A stretch of 16,470 bases of DNA from NCBI GenBank assembly GCA_937892865.1, contig CALBJG010000111.1:1-16470 (forward strand), written 5' to 3'. The stretch comes from an uncultured Clostridia bacterium. GTDB lineage: Bacteria; Bacillota; Clostridia; Oscillospirales; Oscillospiraceae. Below, piece after piece: positions 7,996 to 12,965 of the stretch (position 1 is the stretch's first letter; each line of letters opens with the position of its first letter). The notes beneath the pieces were generated by a model. It was not told the DNA's origin. It worked only from the letters and a program-made list of their open reading frames with translations, and ran no database searches. A program made the translations under genes and the position numbers.

Positions 7996-8027
7996 AAAAA
8001 AGCGAGGGGTCTTTCCCCTCGCTTTTT
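7996..8027. terminator. Bidirectional terminator between rsmE and the DUF4037 gene
   Basis: Arms GCGAGGGG (8002-8009) and CCCCTCGC (8015-8022), loop TCTTT, an A-run before and a T-run after. It serves rsmE on the plus strand and the convergent minus-strand gene ending at 8038. Confidence 0.92.
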
Positions 8028-8037
8028 ATGTTGCAGA

Positions 8038-8979
8038 TTATACGCCGTGAAGGATATGGAGGTTGCGGATGATGTGATCGTTGATCGTATCGTTCAGAGC
8101 GTATGCCTGCTGTTCCAGTTCGGCATTTGGTAAGTCGGTTAAGTTCTGAGCGCGAAGTTCCTCTGCAATGGTGGCGCAGATGCGCTCAATGATCGCCGTT
8201 TTTTCTTTCGCTTCCTGCGGAGCATTTCCGCTGGAGATCAAATGCTCCAGAGGTTCTGCCAATGCATTCAGATGTGGCAGATCTTTTAAGCCCCGGAAAC
8301 ACCATTTATAATATGGCATATAGATATAGTTGAGCAGGTAGATACAGTGCAGCGCGCTTTGGACAAATTCAAACACAGAAAGTTGCGCCGCAGCGGTGTC
8401 GCCTCTTGTGATGCACCGGCTGTAGTTATACTGACCTGCCTGCCCCATTAAAAGCAGGTGTCCTGCCAATTTCTTTCGCCGTATGTCCTCCGGGTAATAG
8501 CGCAACTTTTCCCGGATGGATACAAACTGACCGTAAGGGTCTGTAAAAACAGTACCGTTGGTCGCTTCCAACAGACCGTGTTCCGGAACAGAAAACCACT
8601 GCTCCATTGTCAGTTCACCGTCAGCGCTACCGGTCTTTGCCAGAAAGAATTCATCCATGCGAAGGACGCCGTGGCGGTTTCCACCTACAGGGCTCATACG
8701 GCTGCGCTGAAAGCCCATAAATTCTTTCGGCAGTTTGGCATATGCCCGCTCCAACTGAAAGGCAGTTTGCCGATCGATAATATCTTCACCGGGCAGAAAA
8801 ATACAAAACCCCGGCTCGAAATCGTGGTCCTGGGAGGTCAGATCATCATAGCCATAACATTCTGAACCGCTGCCCGCCAAACCGATGGCCAAATAGGGCA
8901 GCGCCTGGGGAAACTGCTCCTCCAGCATTTTCCTGCCATACGTTTCATAGTACTGTTGCGCCAGTTCAAGCCCCTTCAT
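8038..8979 (-). CDS. DUF4037 nucleotidyltransferase-like protein
   Basis: 313 aa, predicted soluble. Residues 36-55 carry the signature of the nucleotidyltransferase fold: GSGSE (36-40), then SQDHDFE with D51 and D53 as the expected metal-binding carboxylate pair. The middle (about 95-170) matches the DUF4037 type of sequence as I recall it (GFQRSRM, VLRMDEFF, PYGQF). The C-terminal half (about 170-313) is almost all helical and ends in RNLHILHGV. The fold is shared by aminoglycoside nucleotidyltransferases and MNT antitoxins, but no substrate can be named. The start ATG has a strong AGGAGG at 8989-8984 with 4-nt spacing, inside the end of the upstream TPR gene, which it overlaps by 14 nt. 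The two are almost certainly co-translated and probably work together. Function unknown. Confidence 0.75.
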   Translation of the reverse strand: MKGLELAQQYYETYGRKMLEEQFPQALPYLAIGLAGSGSECYGYDDLTSQDHDFEPGFCIFLPGEDIIDRQTAFQLERAYAKLPKEFMGFQRSRMSPVGGNRHGVLRMDEFFLAKTGSADGELTMEQWFSVPEHGLLEATNGTVFTDPYGQFVSIREKLRYYPEDIRRKKLAGHLLLMGQAGQYNYSRCITRGDTAAAQLSVFEFVQSALHCIYLLNYIYMPYYKWCFRGLKDLPHLNALAEPLEHLISSGNAPQEAKEKTAIIERICATIAEELRAQNLTDLPNAELEQQAYALNDTINDHIIRNLHILHGV

Positions 8980-9712
8980 AGATCCTCCTGCAACGCGCTT
9001 TCAGTTGCTCCGCGTAATCTTCATATCCGTAATAGCCGAAAACGGACGCGCACTTTTCACAAACGAAAGCATAATTGCCGTCCGTCCGGTCTTTGCCGAT
9101 CTCCAAACAAGCCGTCGCTTTTTGAATAAGCGCGTCGATTTGCAAGCGGGCTTGGGACAAGCCAAATTCTGCTTCCGCAGCGGTAGCCATATTCAAATAG
9201 GTAATGGCAATTTCCGGTTCTTTTTCCGGAACAGTCTGCATAACGGAAATGGCTTTTTGATAGAGTTCGTTTGCCTCCTGAAACCGCTTCAGATCTACCA
9301 GCGCCAGACCCATATTGTTATATAAACCGCCTAACCGGTCATCTGTGGGCGATAAATCCCGCTCGTAAATGCTTTGCGCCATTTGAAACAGATTGATGGC
9401 ATCTTCGGGAAGCCCGAAGGCTTTGCAGACGGTAGCGCTGTTCAAATATGTGGTCGCAGCGCCCACATTATCGCCGATGTCCATTTTACCCACTTGGTTC
9501 AATGCATTCTGGGCATATTGCAGCGCCTGATCTTTTTCACCCAACTTTCGGCAAAGACCCATCAGTTCATTTTGCATCAACAAAACACCCTGGTCATCAC
9601 CGGTATATTCGGCTTCGGAAAGCCAGTATTGCAGCAGTCGTTTTGCGCCGGGATAATCGTTGCTCCGGAGCAGATCGTCCAATTTTCCCAGCACCCGATC
9701 TCTTGGAATCAT
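8966..9712 (-). CDS. Tetratricopeptide-repeat protein
   Basis: 248 aa from the ATG at 9712. TPR-type helix pairs are seen through most of the protein, for example ALQYAQNALNQVGK, AINLFQMAQSIYERD and LGGLYNNMGLALVDLKRFQEANELYQKAIS, so it is a protein-interaction scaffold without signal peptide or membrane segment. A longer frame starts at 9727, but that ATG has no ribosome binding site. The ATG at 9712 has AAGGTGA 6 nt upstream and leaves a normal leader from the TATAAT at 9749-9744. Its 3' end overlaps the DUF4037 gene by 14 nt. The natural hypothesis is that it binds or controls the DUF4037 protein. The partner and role are inferred only from gene order. Confidence 0.8.
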   Translation of the reverse strand: MIPRDRVLGKLDDLLRSNDYPGAKRLLQYWLSEAEYTGDDQGVLLMQNELMGLCRKLGEKDQALQYAQNALNQVGKMDIGDNVGAATTYLNSATVCKAFGLPEDAINLFQMAQSIYERDLSPTDDRLGGLYNNMGLALVDLKRFQEANELYQKAISVMQTVPEKEPEIAITYLNMATAAEAEFGLSQARLQIDALIQKATACLEIGKDRTDGNYAFVCEKCASVFGYYGYEDYAEQLKARCRRIYEGA

Positions 9713-9743
9713 TTGCTTCACCTTCATTCTGTTATTTAGTCAT

Positions 9744-9749
9744 ATTATA
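9744..9749 (-). promoter_or_regulatory. Possible -10 box for the TPR-DUF4037 pair
   Basis: TATAAT on the minus strand, with a start point near 9737. The region 17 bp upstream (ATAAAT) is a poor -35. No terminator separates rlmH from the TPR gene, so the pair may be expressed both by readthrough from rlmH and from this weak internal promoter. Confidence 0.35.
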
Positions 9750-9764
9750 TGCAAACGAAGAAAA

Positions 9765-10247
9765 TTATTTATGGTACTTACTGCCTGCCTGGATCGCCTC
9801 GGCCCGGTACAGTTGTTCCAATACCATTACCCTTGCCAAGTGGTGGGGGAAAGTCATGGGACTCATTGAGAGTTTGAAATCCGCTTTTTCCTTGATCCGC
9901 TGTGCCATTCCAAAGGAAGAGCCAATGAGAAAGCAGGCGCTGCTTTTACCGGAGAGTTTCACTTCTTTCAGTTTGTCAGCCAACGCTTCCGATGACAGCA
10001 TTTTGCCCTCCGGGGTCAAAACGCAAAACCAGGCGCTCTTGGGGATCTTGGCGAGGATCATATCTGCCTCTTTTTCCAAACCGACGGCGATCTCAGCGGG
10101 TGAAGGATCTTCCGGAAGCCGCACTTCCGGCAATTCCAGAATCCGGAATTGGCAGTAGCCTTTCATTCGCTTTTCATATTCCGCCGCAGCGGATAAATAA
10201 AACTTTTCTTTCAGTTTTCCCATTGCGATCAGTGTGATCTCAAACAT
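9765..10247 (-). CDS. rlmH: 23S rRNA (pseudouridine1915-N3)-methyltransferase RlmH
   Basis: 160 aa, the usual RlmH length. This SPOUT enzyme methylates pseudouridine 1915 in helix 69 of 23S rRNA using S-adenosylmethionine. The N-terminal MFEITLIAMGKLKEKF matches the family start. The SAM-binding FLIGSSFG is near 108-115, with Ser where most members have a second Gly. The C-terminus MTFPHHLARVMVLEQLYRA...YHK is the classic family signature. An in-frame GTG at 10256 would give three extra residues, but GAGGTG overlaps that codon and sits 6 nt before the ATG at 10247, so the ATG is chosen. It is the first gene of a likely operon with the TPR and DUF4037 genes. Confidence 0.95.
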   Translation of the reverse strand: MFEITLIAMGKLKEKFYLSAAAEYEKRMKGYCQFRILELPEVRLPEDPSPAEIAVGLEKEADMILAKIPKSAWFCVLTPEGKMLSSEALADKLKEVKLSGKSSACFLIGSSFGMAQRIKEKADFKLSMSPMTFPHHLARVMVLEQLYRAEAIQAGSKYHK

Positions 10248-10271
10248 ACGCGCCACCTCATTTCTATATTT

Positions 10272-10300
10272 ATCATAGCATATTAAAAATGAAATGGCAA
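10272..10300 (-). promoter_or_regulatory. Sigma-A promoter of rlmH
   Basis: TTGCCA (10300-10295), a 17-bp spacer, and TATGAT (10277-10272) with an extended TGC before the -10. The start would be near 10265, giving a leader of about 17 nt that contains the GAGGTG ribosome binding site. Confidence 0.78.
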
Positions 10301-10323
10301 ACGCTACTTACGAGGTGAGAAAT

Positions 10324-10431
10324 ATGGAAAAACAGAAAAAAGAGAAAATCATTACAGACCCCTTCGGCAGTTATACCGGCAGACCGAAAAACCCGGATGA
10401 AAGACCCGTTCAGGATGCGGACGATCTATAA
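10324..10431 (+). CDS. 35-aa conserved-type small protein (DPFGSYTG...PVQDADDL)
   Basis: A 35-codon frame starting with ATG, with GAGGTGAG (10312-10319) about 4 nt upstream and ending in TAA. The product has a lysine-rich start (MEKQKKEK), then IITDPFGSYTGRP, a Pro/Glu/Arg spacer, and ends PVQDADDL. There is no membrane segment or cysteine. From memory, small proteins with a GSYTG centre and a PVQDADDL tail occur in many Clostridia as hypotheticals; I cannot confirm this here. It is divergent from rlmH and convergent with spoIIID, whose terminator hairpin follows its stop. No clear promoter is seen. The good ribosome binding site and the codon-by-codon sense of the frame argue that it is real. 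Function unknown. Confidence 0.78.
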   Translation: MEKQKKEKIITDPFGSYTGRPKNPDERPVQDADDL

Positions 10432-10437
10432 AATATG

Positions 10438-10465
10438 AAAAGCCCGGTCCACAGCGGACCGGGCT
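10438..10465 (-). terminator. Terminator of spoIIID
   Basis: Perfect 10-bp arms AGCCCGGTCC (10441-10450) and GGACCGGGCT (10456-10465) with a 5-nt loop. On the minus strand a short T-run follows (10441-10438, then CATATTTTA). On the plus strand the tail is GAAATTATAG, so it is a weaker terminator for the 35-aa gene. Confidence 0.8.
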
Positions 10466-10469
10466 GAAA

Positions 10470-10721
10470 TTATAGTTTCTTCAGGTACTTTTCCCGGGTG
10501 GCCATACCGCCCCGGATATGGCGCTGGGCTTTGTTGGTGTCCAATACTTGCCGCACTTGCTTGTAGAGCAGGCGGTTATAATATGGAAGCCGTTGGGCAA
10601 GATCTTTATGTACCGTAGATTTGGAAATACCGAAATGTTTTGCGGCAGTCCGGACGGTAGCGCCGGTTTCTATGATGTACACAGCCAGATCACAGGCTCT
10701 CTGCCGGATCATATCTTCCAT
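10470..10721 (-). CDS. spoIIID: Sporulation transcriptional regulator SpoIIID
   Basis: 83 aa, close to the length of Bacillus SpoIIID (93 aa, longer only at the C-terminus). SpoIIID is a small mother-cell DNA-binding protein that activates and represses genes of the sigma-E regulon, including the switch to sigma-K. The helix-turn-helix at residues about 22-46 reads TVRTAAKHFGISKSTVHKDL, and the basic C-terminal segment has HIRGGMATREKYLKKL, both near-identical in pattern to the family. GGGAGGAG at 10735-10728 lies 6 nt before the ATG. A sigma-E-type promoter precedes it, as in Bacillus. It is the strongest single piece of evidence that the organism forms endospores. Confidence 0.96.
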   Translation of the reverse strand: MEDMIRQRACDLAVYIIETGATVRTAAKHFGISKSTVHKDLAQRLPYYNRLLYKQVRQVLDTNKAQRHIRGGMATREKYLKKL

Positions 10722-10756
10722 AAAATTCTCCTCCCTGCTGTGTTGCTGCCGTGAAA

Positions 10757-10786
10757 AACTTATGATGCAAAAAAGAAGAATATGCC
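10757..10786 (-). promoter_or_regulatory. Sigma-E-type promoter of spoIIID
   Basis: On the minus strand GGCATATT (10786-10779) matches the sigma-E -35 consensus (KMATATT). After 14 bp, CATAAGTT (10764-10757) matches the -10 consensus CATAcaxT at CATA and the last T. The start would be near 10750, about 29 nt before the ATG. Known biology fits, since spoIIID belongs to the sigma-E regulon in Bacillus. No sigma-A hexamers are seen in the right place. Confidence 0.7.
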
Positions 10787-10789
10787 TCC

Positions 10790-10818
10790 TTGACAGAATG
10801 TGACCGAATCGGTAAAAT
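10790..10818 (+). promoter_or_regulatory. Sigma-A promoter of the AI-2E-family gene
   Basis: TTGACA (10790-10795), a 17-bp spacer and TAAAAT (10813-10818). The start near 10825 leaves a leader of about 25 nt with GGAAAGGAG. It lies back to back with the spoIIID promoter; the two -35 elements are 3 bp apart. Confidence 0.85.
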
Positions 10819-10849
10819 AAAGGAAAGACCCTTTGGAAAGGAGTTTATG

Positions 10850-12097
10850 ATGCTGGAACTGAACAAAAAGAATTTGCGCCGTATTTTGCTTGTGGCACTG
10901 GGTTGTATATTCTTCTATTGGCTGCTTCACGAAACAGAGCGGGTAGCGGCTGTATTTGCGGTAGTTAAAAGGATCGCCGCCCCCTTTGTGGCAGGCGCAA
11001 CGGTTGCGTTTATTTTAAATGTACCGATGCGGGCGTTTGAAAACTTATTTAAAGGAATCAAAAACAACACCCTCCGAAGAGTCATTGCAATCGTTTTGAC
11101 GCTGATCGCCCTGCTGCTGATTTTGACACTGGTATTCTGGTTGCTGATCCCCGAATTGGCAGAGACGATCCGCTCTCTGATCCCCACATTGGAGACATTC
11201 TTCAGAGAAGCGATAACAGATGTGGTCGCTTTTGTAGAGGATAACCCCCAACTTCGGGAATGGGCGGAAGCCAATGTAGATCTTCAAAATCTGAATTTGG
11301 GCAATTTGGTGCAGAAAGCGCTTTCTGTTGTGGCCAACAGTTTGGAAAAGATCATCGGCGGCACATTCGTTGCCATCGGCAGTGTAGCCGGCGCATTGGT
11401 AGACTTGCTGATCGCAGCGGTGTTTTCTATCTATTGTCTGTTCCAAAAGGAAAATTTGGCGCGGCAGGGCAGAAAGATCCTGTATGCATTCCTTTCAGAA
11501 AAATGGGCAGACCGGATCGTTCATATTATGCGTCTGACCAACTCCACCTTTGCCAATTTCCTCTCCGGTCAGTGTATTGAAGTGTGCATCTTAGGCGTGT
11601 TGTTCGCTGTGACGATGGCGATCTTGCGTATGCCATACATTCCTTTGATCAGTGTGATGATCGCCGTTACCGCATTTATTCCCATCGTGGGTGCGTGGGT
11701 AGGCTGCATCTTCGGCGCATTTCTTATTTTGGTCGCCAACCCTGCCCAGGCACTGCTGTTTGTGATTATTTTCATTGTCCTGCAGCAGATCGAAAACAAT
11801 CTGATCTACCCCAGAGTTGTGGGTACTTCTATTGGCCTGTCCGGTATGTGGGTGCTGGTAGCAGTGGCGATCGGTGGTGAACTGTTCGGCGTGATCGGTA
11901 TGTTCCTGATGATCCCCATGGCATCTGTATTGCAGACGATCCTGCGGGAGATCACCACAGCATACCTGGCAAAGAAAAGTGTCGATCCCGGTAAGTTAGA
12001 GCCGCAACCGCCGGAGATCCGCTCCAAATTCGTTCCTAAAAAGAAACCGAAAAAAGCAAAAGCGGAAAAATCTGCGAAAGAGAAAAAAGAAGATTAA
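10850..12097 (+). CDS. AI-2E family transporter (YtvI/TqsA-like membrane protein)
   Basis: 415 aa from the ATG at 10850. The AI-2E family (PF01594) comprises polytopic inner-membrane proteins; members have been linked to autoinducer-2 or ion export, and the substrate cannot be read from sequence. Hydrophobic segments lie near residues 13-30, 37-60, 80-105, 178-205 and then in a dense C-terminal cluster ending about 375, including the family signature YPRVVGTSIGLSGMWVLVAV and GVIGMFLMIPMASVL. A soluble insert (about 110-175) is typical. The tail after residue 375 is very basic (KKKPKKAKAEKSAKEKKED), probably cytoplasmic. The open frame extends to a TTG at 10790, but that codon is the -35 box itself. 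GGAAAGGAG sits 6 nt before 10850 and 3 nt before a second ATG at 10847, which is the only real alternative. Confidence 0.9.
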   Translation: MLELNKKNLRRILLVALGCIFFYWLLHETERVAAVFAVVKRIAAPFVAGATVAFILNVPMRAFENLFKGIKNNTLRRVIAIVLTLIALLLILTLVFWLLIPELAETIRSLIPTLETFFREAITDVVAFVEDNPQLREWAEANVDLQNLNLGNLVQKALSVVANSLEKIIGGTFVAIGSVAGALVDLLIAAVFSIYCLFQKENLARQGRKILYAFLSEKWADRIVHIMRLTNSTFANFLSGQCIEVCILGVLFAVTMAILRMPYIPLISVMIAVTAFIPIVGAWVGCIFGAFLILVANPAQALLFVIIFIVLQQIENNLIYPRVVGTSIGLSGMWVLVAVAIGGELFGVIGMFLMIPMASVLQTILREITTAYLAKKSVDPGKLEPQPPEIRSKFVPKKKPKKAKAEKSAKEKKED

Positions 12098-12127
12098 AAA
12101 ATGACCGGTCTGTGACCGGTCATTTTT
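12098..12127. terminator. Bidirectional terminator shared by the AI-2E gene and the GRE operon
   Basis: An almost perfect palindrome: ATGACCGGTC (12101-12110), loop TGT, GACCGGTCAT (12114-12123), flanked by A5 and T5. It ends the plus-strand transporter gene. On the minus strand the hairpin contains the last codons region and stop (12122-12120) of the activase gene, so the two genes share one terminator. Confidence 0.92.
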
Positions 12128-12965
12128 CTGTAAATATATGATAAAGTTCTTTGATTTTCTTTGCTTCCGGCACAGAAAAAACCGTAGGCGCTCTTCCAAT
12201 GGCGGGGTATTTGTTTTCTCCCATGGCGTGATAGGGGAGCAACTCTATTTTTTCAGGTTTTCCAAAATCGATAAGAAAATTGCGGATATTTTCCATTTCC
12301 TCAAGTGTGTCGTTTACACCGGTGATGATGGGAATGCGAATCCACACCTTTGCACCAAACTGAAATAATTTTTTGAGATTGGATAAAATCAGATCGTTGG
12401 TAACACCCACGTATTTTTGATGTACAGAACTGTCAAAACACTTAATGTCATAGAGGAATAGATCCGTATAGGGCAGTATCCGCTGAAAATAAGAAAAGGG
12501 AATATGTCCTGCGGTATCCACCGCGGTGTGGATGCCCATTTCTTTGCATTTTTTAAGCAGATCCTCCAGGAAATCTATCTGTAGCATACATTCGCCGCCG
12601 GAAAAGGTCACTCCGCCCCCGGAATTATCATAAAAACGCTTATCCACCAGGATTTGCCGAAGCACTTCCTCTGCCGTGTAAATACTGCCGCAAACTGTTC
12701 TGGCGTTGGCAGGACAAATGTGAGCGCATTTGCCACAGGTATCGCATTTTTTTAGATTATGAGGACAGACCGAAGCGCATAGTCCGCAGTGTGTACACTT
12801 ATCTTTGTAGAACATCATTTCCGGTTCGAAGGATTGACTTTCCGGATTGTGACACCAGTTGCAATGCAAATTGCACCCTTTAAAGAAAACGGTTGTCCGG
12901 ATTCCCGGACCGTCAATGAAGGAATTTCGCTGAACATCAAAAATCGTTGCAGTTTTATCTTTCAT
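12120..12965 (-). CDS. Glycyl-radical enzyme activating enzyme (radical SAM)
   Basis: 281 aa. It should use a [4Fe-4S] cluster and S-adenosylmethionine to abstract hydrogen from the partner's glycine. The radical-SAM motif CxxxCxxC is C31, C35, C38 in KGCNLHCNWCHN. Two further ferredoxin-like clusters follow: C57, C60, C63, C67 and C74, C77, C80, C84. This insert is found in activases of dehydratase/lyase-type GREs and is absent from the classical PFL activase. The SAM-binding GGVTFSGGE spans 117-125, with Cys126 where Pro is usual. The ATG overlaps the last 11 nt of the GRE gene, and GAGGAA lies 5 nt upstream, so the pair is co-translated. Its stop lies inside the shared terminator hairpin. 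Activation of the adjacent GRE is a safe inference. Confidence 0.94.
   Translation of the reverse strand: MKDKTATIFDVQRNSFIDGPGIRTTVFFKGCNLHCNWCHNPESQSFEPEMMFYKDKCTHCGLCASVCPHNLKKCDTCGKCAHICPANARTVCGSIYTAEEVLRQILVDKRFYDNSGGGVTFSGGECMLQIDFLEDLLKKCKEMGIHTAVDTAGHIPFSYFQRILPYTDLFLYDIKCFDSSVHQKYVGVTNDLILSNLKKLFQFGAKVWIRIPIITGVNDTLEEMENIRNFLIDFGKPEKIELLPYHAMGENKYPAIGRAPTVFSVPEAKKIKELYHIFTEK

Noticed and set aside
9713..9727. ATG at 9727 as start of the TPR gene
   Set aside because: No ribosome binding site, and it would leave only about 10 nt of leader after the TATAAT box; the ATG at 9712 has AAGGTGA at 6 nt.
9448..10158. Plus-strand open frame of 236 codons over the TPR/rlmH genes
   Set aside because: It spans two recognised minus-strand genes and their junction, and its translation resembles no protein family.
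10790..10849. TTG at 10790 as start of the AI-2E-family gene
   Set aside because: This TTG is the first half of the TTGACA -35 box. The TAAAAT -10 box follows at 17 bp, and GGAAAGGAG sits just before the ATGs at 10847/10850.
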